In this document: piece by piece, positions 1-8,167 of the stretch
Layout: each line of letters begins with the position of its first letter
How positions within the stretch are numbered: position 1 is the stretch's first letter
Program-made: the position numbers and the translations under genes
The notes under the pieces: generated by a model
The model's database searches: none
Told to the model about the DNA's origin: nothing
The model's input: the letters and a program-made list of their open reading frames with translations, nothing else
NCBI RefSeq assembly: GCF_026616195.1
Contig: NZ_JANHDH010000001.1
Coordinates: 124,001-188,000 of the forward strand
Source of the DNA: Haloarchaeobius amylolyticus
GTDB lineage: Archaea; Halobacteriota; Halobacteria; Halobacteriales; Natrialbaceae
DNA length: 64,000 bases
Direction: 5' to 3'

Positions 1-1
1 C

Positions 2-196
2 GGCCGGGGCAACCACCAGATCTCGCCCGCGGTCATCCGGCGCTCGACCGTGACCGTGGTCGCCTCGCGCGAGAAGCTCGACGACGTGGGCGTGCTCCGC
101 GTCGACACCGACGACGACGAGGTCGACGAATCGTTGCAGGGCTGGCAGAAGGTCCGGGTCGGTCGGTACGAGCATCGCCTGCTGAAGGTCGTCTAG
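2..196 (+). CDS. C-terminal end of an archaeal ATP-NAD kinase (partial)
   Basis: This frame is already open at the left edge and ends with TAG, giving the last 64 residues of a protein. It reads GRGNHQISPAVIRR, then VVASREKL, then LRVDTDDDEVDESL, and finishes RVGRYEHRLLKVV. That succession matches the C-terminus of the archaeal/polyphosphate-type NAD kinase family (COG3199), which phosphorylates NAD to NADP in the cytoplasm. The GRGNHQIS stretch is the family's most conserved C-terminal element. The start and the catalytic region lie outside the window, so activity cannot be judged. The identification is from remembered family sequence. Confidence 0.7.
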   Translation, partial: GRGNHQISPAVIRRSTVTVVASREKLDDVGVLRVDTDDDEVDESLQGWQKVRVGRYEHRLLKVV

Positions 197-277
197 AGCC
201 GTCTCGCCGGAGTCCCGGGTCTGTTCTGCTCGCGTGTCGGTGTGGCACCGTCACGAGAAATGATAAGACAACCAAGT

Positions 278-323
278 ATTATCTCATGGTGCGAGATATA
301 ATGACTGGGTAGTCAGATATAAG
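278..323 (+). promoter_or_regulatory. Promoter with inverted repeats upstream of the phoU-like gene
   Basis: A TATA-like box (GATATAAG, 316-323) sits about 28 bases before the ATG at 348, the spacing of a haloarchaeal leaderless promoter. Just upstream are two dyads: ATTATCTC (278-285) facing GAGATATAAT (293-302), and GACT-gggt-AGTC (303-314). They end against the TATA box, where a repressor would block TBP/TFB binding. Operator function is inferred. Confidence 0.45.
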
Positions 324-347
324 GTCATCCTCGGGTTATGGACCCTC

Positions 348-1379
348 ATGGAAACACGGAAGGTGCAACGGCTCGGGCCGTCCACGCTCGCGATGACGCT
401 GCCCGCCGAGTGGGCCAAGGAACACGGCGTCGAGAAGGGCGACGAGGTCTCCCTCCGCATGGGTGGGAAGGGGACCCTCACCGTCATGCCGGAGTCGGCG
501 AACACCGAGGAGTCGGAAGCCATCATCCACGCGGACAACCTGGACGCGGACGCGGTCGAGCGCGCCATCGTGGCGCAGTACGTGCTCGGCCGGCGCGTCA
601 TCCGCGTCGAACACGCGGACGGGACCCTGCCGTCGGACCACATCAACGCGGTCTACCGCGCCGAGACCCAGCTCATGGGCCTCGGCGTCATCGAGGAGAC
701 CCCCGAGAGCATCTCCATCCGCTGTTCGGTCGACCCCGAGGACTTCACGCTCGACAACCTGCTGGGCCGGCTGGAATCGACCGGGAGCACCATGCGCGGC
801 GAGGCCATCAAGGCGCTCGCCCACGGCAACCCAGACCTCGCCCAGCGCGCCCTCAACCGGGAGCGCCAGGCGAACAAGATCTTCGTCCTGATGCTGCGAC
901 TCATCTTCACGGCCTACCAGAACCCGAACCTCGCCCGCGCGGTCGGGCTCGACTCCGGGTTCCCCCTCATCGGGTACCGCTCCATCGCGAAGAACCTCGA
1001 ACTCACCGCCGACAACGCCGAGGACATCGCGGAGATCGTCCTCGAGGCCGAGGGCCACACCCTCGACGTGGAGTCGGGGACGATGCGGCGCATCCGCGAG
1101 TTCACCGAGCAGGTCGACGAGATAACCCAGATGGCCGTCGAGTCCGCCGTGGAGCGGGACTACCGCAAGACCATCGAGGTCCGCAAACTGTTCCACGAGA
1201 TCGGCGACCGCGAACGGGAGATCCTGAACGACCTCCCCGAGATGGACAACGACGACCTCCTGCAGGTCCGCGAGGTGCTCGTCAGCCTCCAGCAGACCGC
1301 GCAGTACGCGATGCGGAACGCGGAGATCGCGGCGAACCTCGCGCTCAACGAGGAGTCCGAACACACGACCATCAACTGA
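348..1379 (+). CDS. PhoU-family phosphate uptake regulator with N-terminal AbrB/SpoVT domain
   Basis: The 343-residue protein starts with an AbrB/SpoVT-type swapped-hairpin DNA-binding segment (METRKVQRLGPSTLAMTLP, residues 1-45, with GDEVSLR), followed by two helical PhoU repeats (about 115-205 and 220-320). Haloarchaeal proteins of this layout act in control of phosphate uptake; PhoU partners usually touch the Pst transporter or its regulators. No pst genes are in the window, so this is a stand-alone copy. The ATG at 348 is preferred to an out-of-frame ATG at 338 because it gives the conserved N-terminus and lies about 28 bases after a TATA-like box. The domain call is firm; the target promoter is unknown. 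Confidence 0.8.
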   Translation: METRKVQRLGPSTLAMTLPAEWAKEHGVEKGDEVSLRMGGKGTLTVMPESANTEESEAIIHADNLDADAVERAIVAQYVLGRRVIRVEHADGTLPSDHINAVYRAETQLMGLGVIEETPESISIRCSVDPEDFTLDNLLGRLESTGSTMRGEAIKALAHGNPDLAQRALNRERQANKIFVLMLRLIFTAYQNPNLARAVGLDSGFPLIGYRSIAKNLELTADNAEDIAEIVLEAEGHTLDVESGTMRRIREFTEQVDEITQMAVESAVERDYRKTIEVRKLFHEIGDREREILNDLPEMDNDDLLQVREVLVSLQQTAQYAMRNAEIAANLALNEESEHTTIN

Positions 1380-1456
1380 GTCGTCGGCGGCGACGACTCC
1401 CGCGGATCCTTCTTTCGCGCCGATACCTGCGCAGAGCCGGGCGTGTCGCCCGCCGG

Positions 1457-1924
1457 TCAGTCGGCGGACACCTCCTCGAACTCGCTCGTCGCTGCGGTCG
1501 GCTCCGTGTGCTCCTCCGCTTCCGGCTCGTCCCCTGCCTTCGTCGCGGTCAACGGTCGCCGACAGGTTATCTCGCAGTCGAAGGCGGGATGCTCCGCGAG
1601 GTGTCGCACGAGCAGGTGGCGGCGGGAGCCGGTGATGCCGGTCCGCCCGACCGCCTCCGCCCCGAACTCGTCTGGCAACCGCTCGTAGAGTCGTTCGAGG
1701 GCGGCGAAACTGTCGAAGACCTTCGTGTTCCCCGCCGAATCGGCCGCGCGACGCGTCACCTCGTAGGCGCCGTCGGCCCGGTGGGCGCCGGCGGTCCGGA
1801 AGTACTCGGTGCGGTCGACGATGGCGTCGCCGATGCGTTCCTGCAGGGCGATGGCCTCCTCTCGGGTCAGCTCGCGTCGCTGGTCACCCAGCTCGACGAC
1901 GACCGAACCGCGCTCGGCAGTCAC
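1457..1924 (-). CDS. Haloarchaeal hypothetical protein, paralogue A
   Basis: A 155-residue protein with no function I recognise. Its core (ELTREEAIALQERIGDAI, then a tyrosine/arginine-rich middle, then DEFGAEAVGRTGITG and HPAFDCEIT) is nearly repeated by the next gene on the same strand, so the two are recent duplicates. A polar tail of about 35 residues follows the core. The marked start is GTG at 1924, but the frame stays open to 1975 and the paralogue matches there too (VEFSDGNEI), so the true start is uncertain. It is probably cytoplasmic, as no signal or membrane segment is visible. It looks restricted to halophiles. Confidence 0.6.
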   Translation of the reverse strand: MTAERGSVVVELGDQRRELTREEAIALQERIGDAIVDRTEYFRTAGAHRADGAYEVTRRAADSAGNTKVFDSFAALERLYERLPDEFGAEAVGRTGITGSRRHLLVRHLAEHPAFDCEITCRRPLTATKAGDEPEAEEHTEPTAATSEFEEVSAD

Positions 1925-2192
1925 TGAAATCTCATTACCGTCGGAAAACTCGACCAGGAGAGTGGGTACTCCGGTTCATACGACTCCGGTCTGTGGCATC
2001 GGGAATAAAGCTACCGCCCTGACAGGTCTGTCGGGGTGCTGGGCGGGGCTGGCGGCGGTGAGGCATGGGCGGGCTGCTGCCGGCGGCTGGCTGGCGCTCG
2101 CGCTATCGCACTGGCGTCGAAGGGACCGGTCGGCCCACGCATGGCTCCCGGGACTGGTCGTACTCGACCGAAACAGGAACGGTGGTGCCCGC

Positions 2193-2558
2193 TCAGTCGG
2201 CCGAGGCAGACACCTCCGCCTCGACGTCGGCCACGGCCGTGGTCTTCTGGACCGTCAGCGGACTGCGGCTGGTTATCTCGCAGTCGAAGGCCGGGTGTTC
2301 CGCGAAGTGACGCACCATCATGTGCCGGCGCGAGCCGGTGATGCCGGTGCGTCCGACCGCCTCCGCCCCGAACTCGTCGGGCAGGCGGTCGTACAGCCGC
2401 TTGACCGCCGTGAAGCTCTCGAACACCTTCGCGTTGCCCGAGGAGTCGGCGCCACGCCGGGTCACCTCGTACGAGCCGTCCTCGCGATGGACGCACGCGG
2501 TCCTGAAGAACTCGCGGCGTTCCACCAGCGCGTCGCCGATCTGGGACTGCAGCGCCAC
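2193..2558 (-). CDS. Haloarchaeal hypothetical protein, paralogue B (start unresolved)
   Basis: Paralogue of the preceding entry; more than half of the core is identical, including DEFGAEAVGRTGITGSRRH and HPAFDCEIT. The only ordinary in-frame start is GTG at 2558, which would cut off about 32 residues present in paralogue A. The reading frame remains open to 2681 and encodes VEFSDGEEITVT there, matching A. A conserved ATG overlaps the stop of the upstream WHy gene (ATGA at 2682-2685) but is in another frame. The gene therefore has an odd start, a frameshift or an unannotated initiation codon. No known domain; cytoplasmic by appearance. Probably co-transcribed with the WHy gene. Confidence 0.55.
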   Translation of the reverse strand: MALQSQIGDALVERREFFRTACVHREDGSYEVTRRGADSSGNAKVFESFTAVKRLYDRLPDEFGAEAVGRTGITGSRRHMMVRHFAEHPAFDCEITSRSPLTVQKTTAVADVEAEVSASAD

Positions 2559-2681
2559 GGCTTCGCGTCTGGACAGCGTCTGTTCTGTACCACCGATAGA
2601 AACGACGATCGACTCACAGTCTGAGGTTACTGTGATCTCTTCACCGTCGGAGAACTCGACCAGGAGACTGGGTACTCCGGT

Positions 2682-3986
2682 TCATGTATGCATACGTGAG
2701 ACAGCATCCACATTAAGGCTGTCGTCGGTGACACCTATCGCCAGTAGTCCGCCATCGTCGGTCGTGGTCGTGGTGTCGCCACCGTCGGTGGTGGTCCCGG
2801 AATCGCCCGACGTGGTCGTCGTGGTCGTGGTTCCGTCACCCGACGTGGTGGTCTCGGGGCTGGTCGTGGTGGCGTCCCCATCGCCGTCTGTCGTCGCAGT
2901 TCCCTCCGACGTGCCAGCGTCGTCACCGTCCGAGCTGTCGTCTGCACCCGCAGCGTCCTCGGTCTCGTTCCCGGTCGTGCTCCCCGCCTTGTTCCCGAAG
3001 AGGTCCGTCTCGATGGTCTCGCGGTGCGTGAACTGGTCCATCGGGACGGAGATGTCGGAGCCACTGACCTCGAAGGTCGCGTCGAACTCGATGCGCAGGT
3101 TCGTCACCTGGTCGTTCTCGATGTGGCTCACCCACCACTCGTCGAGCCGGTCGTTCTCGATGTGGGTCACGGTCCGGACCTTCGTGACCTCGCCCGGCTG
3201 GAGGACGTACTCCTGCGTGTTCGTCCCGTTCCCGACCGTGATGTTGTTCATGTAGATGTCGTAGTCGATCTCGGAGACGGGTATCGGGTAGGACTTGGGG
3301 TTGTACACGTAGAAGTCGAGCACGATGGGCGTCGTCTCGTCGGTCACGTTGCCCCACTGCCCCGCCGTCTCGTTGACGTAGAGGACGGGGTCGGACACCA
3401 GCGGCCGGTTCGCGTCTATCTCGCGAGTCTCCGTCGAGTTGAACGACGACAGCATGTCGGTCTGGATGGATTGCTGCTGGGAGACGGGGAACGAGCGACC
3501 GACCACGCCCGACTCCAGGCTCGCGGCGATGTCGACCTGAGTCCGCTCGTCGTTCCTGATGTGGCTGGTCCACCACGACGGGATCTTCTCGTTGTCGAGG
3601 TTCGTCCGCAACTCGAGCGAGGAGTTCCCCGGCGGCGTCTCGATGTCCGCCTTGTCACCGGTCGCCATCGAGATGCCGTTCATCGATATCTCGTAGGCGG
3701 CACTCACGTCGAGGAAGCCACTCCCGACCGGGTTGGGGTTGTGCACGCCGAGGTCGGAGACGATGACGGTCGTCGACTCGTTCACGCCACCGAACTCGTT
3801 CTCGACGCCCGTCACGGAGGGCACGCCGACGCCCAAGACGGCGACGAGGAGCCCCACCAGCAGGACGAGGGAGACCACGGCGACCCCCGCGATCCGCAGT
3901 TTGCTTCCGAACAGCAGCCCTGTCACACCGGACCCACCACCGCCGTCCGAACTCGATGCCCCGCTGGCCGCATCACCATCTTCCAT
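2682..3986 (-). CDS. Membrane-anchored protein with two LEA14/WHy domains
   Basis: 434 residues: a Gly/Ser/Asp-rich N-terminus (1-28), one membrane helix (about 31-54), two WHy/LEA14-like beta domains (about 62-200 and 205-335), and a Thr/Asp/Gly-rich low-complexity tail (about 340-415). Each domain carries the family pattern of a hydrophobic strand followed by an NPNP or NPKSYPIPV turn (VHNPNPVG and VYNPKSYPIP). The domains should lie outside the cell, and several NxT/NxS sites suggest N-glycosylation. WHy proteins are linked to desiccation or stress tolerance; a direct activity is unknown. The ATG at 3986 precedes the acidic N-terminus. The stop overlaps the ATG-like start region of paralogue B. 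Confidence 0.75.
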   Translation of the reverse strand: MEDGDAASGASSSDGGGGSGVTGLLFGSKLRIAGVAVVSLVLLVGLLVAVLGVGVPSVTGVENEFGGVNESTTVIVSDLGVHNPNPVGSGFLDVSAAYEISMNGISMATGDKADIETPPGNSSLELRTNLDNEKIPSWWTSHIRNDERTQVDIAASLESGVVGRSFPVSQQQSIQTDMLSSFNSTETREIDANRPLVSDPVLYVNETAGQWGNVTDETTPIVLDFYVYNPKSYPIPVSEIDYDIYMNNITVGNGTNTQEYVLQPGEVTKVRTVTHIENDRLDEWWVSHIENDQVTNLRIEFDATFEVSGSDISVPMDQFTHRETIETDLFGNKAGSTTGNETEDAAGADDSSDGDDAGTSEGTATTDGDGDATTTSPETTTSGDGTTTTTTTSGDSGTTTDGGDTTTTTDDGGLLAIGVTDDSLNVDAVSRMHT

Positions 3987-4089
3987 GTCGATATCGAGAA
4001 TGTCCTACTGTCTTAAACCTCATCGCCATACGTGTGTAGGGCCGGCCGGGACAGTGAGAACTAAGGCCCTCCCCCCGAAAGCGACGGAC

Positions 4090-4308
4090 ATGACCGCGAC
4101 TTCGACCGACTCCTCGGACCGGGGCATCGGCTTCGGCGCCGTCTTCGGCGCCGTGACCGCACTCAGTGCCGCGGGCCTCGTCACGTTCGGCATCACCTAC
4201 CTCCAGACCGGCGAGTCCGGCGCCCAGGAACTCGGCGCCTTCGCCTTCGCCGCCGCCGTCATCGCCGCGATGCTGGCGGTCTTCCTCATGCAGTGGTACG
4301 AGGTCTGA
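4090..4308 (+). CDS. Small two-helix membrane protein
   Basis: 72 residues beginning MTATSTDSSDRG. Two hydrophobic stretches (about 12-36 and 46-67) joined by a short polar loop (QTGESGAQE) predict a hairpin in the cytoplasmic membrane. Composition and codon use match neighbouring real genes. Small proteins of this kind are common in haloarchaea and have no assigned function. The start at 4090 gives the typical short polar N-terminus; a longer frame upstream overlaps the WHy gene's leader and is less likely. Confidence 0.6.
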   Translation: MTATSTDSSDRGIGFGAVFGAVTALSAAGLVTFGITYLQTGESGAQELGAFAFAAAVIAAMLAVFLMQWYEV

Positions 4309-4369
4309 CCTCGCCTACTGTCCGAGCGATAATCGTTATGTGTGTCAATACCGTATATCTAGATAGACG

Positions 4370-4594
4370 ATGAGCGACTACTCCGAAGAGGAGCAGCGGA
4401 TTCTCGCCTACCTGCGGGACAGCGTCTCCAGGGGCGAGCAGTACTTCCGCGCCAAGAACATCGCGGACGCGATCGGCCTCTCCTCCAAACAGGTCGGCAC
4501 GCGACTCCCACGCCTCGCCGAGAAGACCGACGACGTCGAGATCGAGAAGTGGGGCCGCTCGCGCTCGACGACCTGGAAGGTAACCCTCGGATAG
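4370..4594 (+). CDS. Small winged-helix-like DNA-binding protein
   Basis: 74 residues. The order EEQRILAYLRDSVSRGEQYFRAKNIADAIGLSSKQVGTRLPRL reads as helix, then helix-turn-helix (IADAIGLSSKQVGTRL, about 32-47), and the C-terminal EKWGRSRSTTWKVTL looks like a wing strand pair. This fits a single winged helix as in haloarchaeal mini-regulators. No second domain is present, so it probably acts as a dimer. It stands alone upstream of the SRPBCC gene. The ligand and targets cannot be told from sequence. Confidence 0.65.
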   Translation: MSDYSEEEQRILAYLRDSVSRGEQYFRAKNIADAIGLSSKQVGTRLPRLAEKTDDVEIEKWGRSRSTTWKVTLG

Positions 4595-4638
4595 GCCGAT
4601 TCCACGACGTTTTTATCGGTATAGCCACCAGTCAGCAT

Positions 4639-5073
4639 ATGACAGTCCGGGTAGAGCGGACGTTCGAGTTTCCCGTACACCCCGACCGCGTCTGGGAGTT
4701 CATCGCCGACCCGGAACTCCGGGCACGGCCCATCAGCGTCGTCGACGACTTCCGACTCGACGACGCCGACGGGCAGGAGGCGACCTGGTTCGTCAAGCTC
4801 CCCATCCCCCTGCTCGACAGGACAGCGGCGGTCCACACCCGCGACGTCGAGCGACGCGAGCCGGAGTTCGTGAAGTTCGTCGGGCGCTCGAAGGTGATGC
4901 GCGTGACCGGTGAGCACGAGATTACCCCGACCGAGGACGGGTGTACCCTCTCGAACAGGTTCGTCGTGGACGGCAAGTTGCCGGGCGTCGAGCGCTACTT
5001 CAAGAAGCACCTGGACGACGAACTGGACAACCTCGAAGCGGCCATGCGGGAGTACCTCGAACTGCCAGCATGA
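4639..5073 (+). CDS. SRPBCC (START-like) lipid/ligand-binding family protein
   Basis: 144 residues with the START-like pattern: a first strand VRVERTFEFPVHPDRVWEFIADPE (short loop then helix), central strands, and a long C-terminal helix (KKHLDDELDNLEAAMREYL). Such proteins bind hydrophobic ligands in a deep cavity or act as cyclases; nothing here specifies the ligand. Its TGA overlaps the ATG of the nitrilase-family gene that follows (ATGA at 5070-5073), which implies translational coupling and a possible shared pathway. Cytoplasmic. Confidence 0.7.
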   Translation: MTVRVERTFEFPVHPDRVWEFIADPELRARPISVVDDFRLDDADGQEATWFVKLPIPLLDRTAAVHTRDVERREPEFVKFVGRSKVMRVTGEHEITPTEDGCTLSNRFVVDGKLPGVERYFKKHLDDELDNLEAAMREYLELPA

Positions 5074-5879
5074 AGCTCGCACTCGCCCAGATCCGCGTCG
5101 AGGCTGCCGACGTGGCGGGGAACGTCGACCGCGCCGAGGCCGCCATCGAGCGCGCCGCGGCCCGTGGCGTCGACCTCGTCGCGCTCCCCGAGCTCTTCAA
5201 CGTCGGCTACTTCGCGTTCGACCTCTACGCCCGGAACGCCGAGGGGCTCGACGGCGAGACGCTCTCACGGCTCTCGGACGCGGCACTGGACAACGACGTT
5301 GCGGTGCTCGCGGGCAGTATCGTCGAGGACCTCGGCGAGACGCGCGAGCAGACGGACGCCTACACGCCCGCGGAGGACGGGCTGGCGAACACGGCGGTCC
5401 TGTTCGACGCCGAGGGCGAGCGCCAGCTCGTCTACCGCAAGCACCACCTCTTCGGCTACGAGTCGGCCGAGACAGGCCTGCTGACCGCCGGCGAGCGCCT
5501 GCCGGTAACCGACCTCGGTGGGTTCACCGTCGGCGTGACCACCTGCTACGACCTCCGGTTCCCCGAGCAGTACCGTGAACTCCTGGACAGGGGTGCCGAC
5601 CTCGTGCTCGTCCCCTCTGCGTGGCCGTACCCCCGCGTCGAGCACTGGCAGACGCTCCCGCGCGCCCGGGCCATCGAGAACCTCTCCTACGTCGCCACCA
5701 TCAACGGGAGCGCGGACTTCGAGGACGCGACCCTCGTCGGCCGCTCGACGCTGTTCGACCCGTGGGGCACCCCGGTCGCGACGACCGACGACCGGCCGGA
5801 CGTGGTCTACGCCGAGGCCGACCCCGACGAGATCGCCCGCGTCCGCGACGACTTCCCGGCACTCGACGACCGCCGGTGA
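5070..5879 (+). CDS. Carbon-nitrogen hydrolase (nitrilase superfamily)
   Basis: 269 residues, the usual size of a one-domain nitrilase-superfamily amidase. All three catalytic residues are visible: Glu41 in LPELF, Lys124 in YRKHHLF and Cys159 in TTCYDLRFPE. The CYDLRFPE surroundings resemble the omega-amidase/Nit2-like and N-carbamoyl-type branches, which hydrolyse C-N bonds in small amides in the cytoplasm. The exact substrate is not determined. Start and stop-overlap with the SRPBCC gene place both in one operon. Confidence 0.85.
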   Translation: MKLALAQIRVEAADVAGNVDRAEAAIERAAARGVDLVALPELFNVGYFAFDLYARNAEGLDGETLSRLSDAALDNDVAVLAGSIVEDLGETREQTDAYTPAEDGLANTAVLFDAEGERQLVYRKHHLFGYESAETGLLTAGERLPVTDLGGFTVGVTTCYDLRFPEQYRELLDRGADLVLVPSAWPYPRVEHWQTLPRARAIENLSYVATINGSADFEDATLVGRSTLFDPWGTPVATTDDRPDVVYAEADPDEIARVRDDFPALDDRR

Positions 5880-6128
5880 GTCGTGCCGAAGCCACGGCCT
5901 TTATACGTGAGGGCGGCGAAGAGGCTGATGCCGGTCAGACGCTTTTCACGTCGATTCCGGCAAACGCCCGTCGCACCTACGCCCGCGCCCACCGTCTGTT
6001 CCGCGGGGCTACCTAGGGGCCTATCGCGGGACGGACATCTCGCCTCTCGTCCTCATCTTCCACAGTAACAGGTTCGACCCGTGGCTCTGGGCCGACGGTC
6101 GCTGCTCGATGTTCCTCCCGAGGACCGC
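5880..6128. other. Intergenic region with a promoter-like box and possible small transcript
   Basis: No convincing gene. A TATA-like TTTATACG lies at 5900-5907; about 25 bases on is an ATG (5928) opening a 46-codon frame with poor codon use. The same stretch could fold: GCCGG (5931-5935) against CCGGC, and CCGCG against CGCGG further on. A short structured RNA is as plausible as a peptide; neither is established. Confidence 0.2.
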
Positions 6129-6281
6129 TCAGTGTCGCCGCCGATAGAGCTCGCGTTCGGTCTCGATGGCACGTCGCTGGACGGAATCGAGTGCCTTCTC
6201 GCGGTCGTCCATGCTGGCGTCGACTCGTTCGGGGTCGCGGCGGAGGACCCGTGACAATCGCGACCGGACGCGTCTAAGCAT
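6129..6281 (-). CDS. 50-residue basic small protein
   Basis: A short frame beginning MLRRVRSRLSRVLRRDPE and ending ETERELYRRRH. It is rich in arginine and charged residues, with a helical, possibly coiled-coil pattern. Support comes from a TATA-like box (minus-strand GTTTATTACC, 6303-6312) placed 26-28 bases before the ATG, just as for neighbouring leaderless genes, and from GC-rich third codon positions. No family is recognised. It could bind nucleic acid through its basic N-terminus, but that is only a guess. Confidence 0.45.
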   Translation of the reverse strand: MLRRVRSRLSRVLRRDPERVDASMDDREKALDSVQRRAIETERELYRRRH

Positions 6282-6302
6282 GCCAATGTGTATCACAGAC
6301 AC

Positions 6303-6312
6303 GGTAATAAAC
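6303..6312 (-). promoter_or_regulatory. TATA-like box for the 50-residue protein
   Basis: Minus-strand GTTTATTACC centred about 27 bases before the ATG at 6281; it decides that start and implies a leaderless transcript. Confidence 0.45.
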
Positions 6313-6481
6313 CTTGGCAGACCGGCAGTTTACGCCCCGCCACCGATTCAGAGATTCGGTTGTGACTCGCAGTCGTTTCGGGCACATCACCGAAAAGAAC
6401 GGGTAATCGTCGGCGAGAACGTGGACAATCGCCCCGTTCCCGTGCTATCGCGGTTCGGACAGGCGCGTGGCGCTGTCCTGC

Positions 6482-8020
6482 TCAGTCGTCGTCGGAGGAC
6501 GTCTTGATGTCCGCGGACAGCCCCTGGGCCATCTCGATGTCCTTCGAGTTGTTGAGCGTCCAGGCGGTGCGCTCGGTGACGGCCTCGATGACCTCGCGAG
6601 CCGAGGGGTAGCCGTTACCGGACTTCTTGACGCCACCGAAGGGCAGCTGGACCTCGGCACCGATACACGGCAGGTTCCCGTAGGCGAGGCCGACCTCGGC
6701 GTTGTCGCGGTAGTAGTTGATCTGGCGGTAGTCCTCGGAGATGACGGCACCGGCGAGGCCGTACGGCGTGTCGTTGTGGATCTCGACGGCCTCCTCGATG
6801 TCACCCGAGTACTTCATCAGCGCGACGTGCGGGCCGAAGCACTCCTCGTTGATGCAGCGGAGGTCCGGGTCGTACTCGACCTCGTAGACGAACGGGCCGA
6901 CCCAGTTGCCGTCCTCGTGGCCCTCGGGGATCTCGTCGTCCTCGAGCTCGAACCGGTCGACGAGGACGTTCGCGCCCTCCTTCTCGGCCATCTCGTTGTG
7001 GCGACTGATCTTCTCGACGTGCTCGGCCTCGATGGCCGGGCCCATGAACGTGTCCTCGGAGAGCGGGTCGCCGACGGAGATGTCCTTCGCGATGTCGACG
7101 TAGCGCTCCTTGAACTCGTCGTAGACGTCCTCGTGGACGATGAGACGCTCGGAGGAGACACAGCGCTGGCCGGTCGTCTTGAAGCTCGACATCACGGCCG
7201 AGTGGACGGCGACGTCGAGGTCAGCCTCCTCGGTGATGACGATGCCGTTCTTGCCACCCATCTCACACGCGGCGAGCTTGCCGGGCTGCTCTGCGACCTT
7301 CTGGGCGACCTCGTGGCCGACCTCGGCGCTGCCCGTGAACAGGACGGTGTCGGTGCGCTCGTCCTCGACGATCTGGGCACCGGCGTCGCCGAAGCCCTGC
7401 ACCATGTTGAACACGCCGTCCGGGATGCCGGCGTCCTCGAACATCTCCGCGATGATCTGGGCACACCACGGCGTCTGCTCGGCGGGCTTGAAGACGACCG
7501 TGTTGCCCTCGACGAGCGCGACGGCCATGTGCCAGAACGGGATGGCGACCGGGAAGTTCCACGGGGTGATACAGCCGACGACGCCGCGCGGTTTGCGCCG
7601 CATGTAGGCGTCCTTGCTCGGGATCTCGGACGGGACCACGTCGCCCTTCGGGTGGCGGGCGTCGCCAGCGGCCCACTCGACCATGTGGTACGCCTCGATG
7701 ACGTCGGCACGGCCCTCGGAGATCTCCTTGCCGCACTCCTTGGTGACGACCTCCGCGAGCTCCTCGGTCCGGTCACGGAGCTCGTGGTAGATGTCCCAGA
7801 GGTACTCCGCGCGGTCGATGTGGGAGAGGGAGCGCCACTCCTCGAACGCGTCGTCCGCCGCCTGAAGCGCGGTCTGTACGTCCTCCGGTGTCCCGCGGGC
7901 GAATTCGCCGAGGGTCTCGCCCGTCGCCGGATTCCGGCTCTCGAACGTCTCGTCGCTGCTACCGTCCGTCCACTCACCGCCGATGTAGTGCTGGTAGGTT
8001 TCGGTGGCCTGCTGGCTCAT
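6482..8020 (-). CDS. NAD(P)-dependent aldehyde dehydrogenase
   Basis: 512 residues, the full length of an ALDH-superfamily enzyme that oxidises aldehydes to carboxylic acids. Visible landmarks are PWNF (Asn155), the cofactor-binding FKPAEQTP, FTGSAEVG, the general base Glu253 in CEMGGKN and the catalytic Cys287 in GQRCVSS. The glutamate and cysteine spacing is standard. The substrate cannot be fixed; the sequence resembles semialdehyde/ketoglutarate-semialdehyde type enzymes more than betaine aldehyde ones. ATG at 8020 (MSQQATE) is preferred to a TTG nine bases upstream. The acidic Asp/Ser tail is a halophile adaptation. Monocistronic by spacing. Confidence 0.9.
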   Translation of the reverse strand: MSQQATETYQHYIGGEWTDGSSDETFESRNPATGETLGEFARGTPEDVQTALQAADDAFEEWRSLSHIDRAEYLWDIYHELRDRTEELAEVVTKECGKEISEGRADVIEAYHMVEWAAGDARHPKGDVVPSEIPSKDAYMRRKPRGVVGCITPWNFPVAIPFWHMAVALVEGNTVVFKPAEQTPWCAQIIAEMFEDAGIPDGVFNMVQGFGDAGAQIVEDERTDTVLFTGSAEVGHEVAQKVAEQPGKLAACEMGGKNGIVITEEADLDVAVHSAVMSSFKTTGQRCVSSERLIVHEDVYDEFKERYVDIAKDISVGDPLSEDTFMGPAIEAEHVEKISRHNEMAEKEGANVLVDRFELEDDEIPEGHEDGNWVGPFVYEVEYDPDLRCINEECFGPHVALMKYSGDIEEAVEIHNDTPYGLAGAVISEDYRQINYYRDNAEVGLAYGNLPCIGAEVQLPFGGVKKSGNGYPSAREVIEAVTERTAWTLNNSKDIEMAQGLSADIKTSSDDD

Positions 8021-8167
8021 TTCAGGCAAATTTTTCGCTGGGGCGGGTCAAAAAGGCTGCTATGTGACCACCTGTCGTGTCGGTTCTCGGACTGTCAGAA
8101 CCGAGCCATACGGGAACGTCGGCACGGCAGTCGGGGGGTTCCGTATCCGAAACCACACCTGACAGTA

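Noticed and set aside
338-1927. A 529-codon open frame beginning 10 bases before the phoU-like gene
   Set aside because: It runs in a shifted frame over a gene with clear domains and reads as arginine/proline-rich sequence, the signature of a shadow frame in GC-rich DNA.
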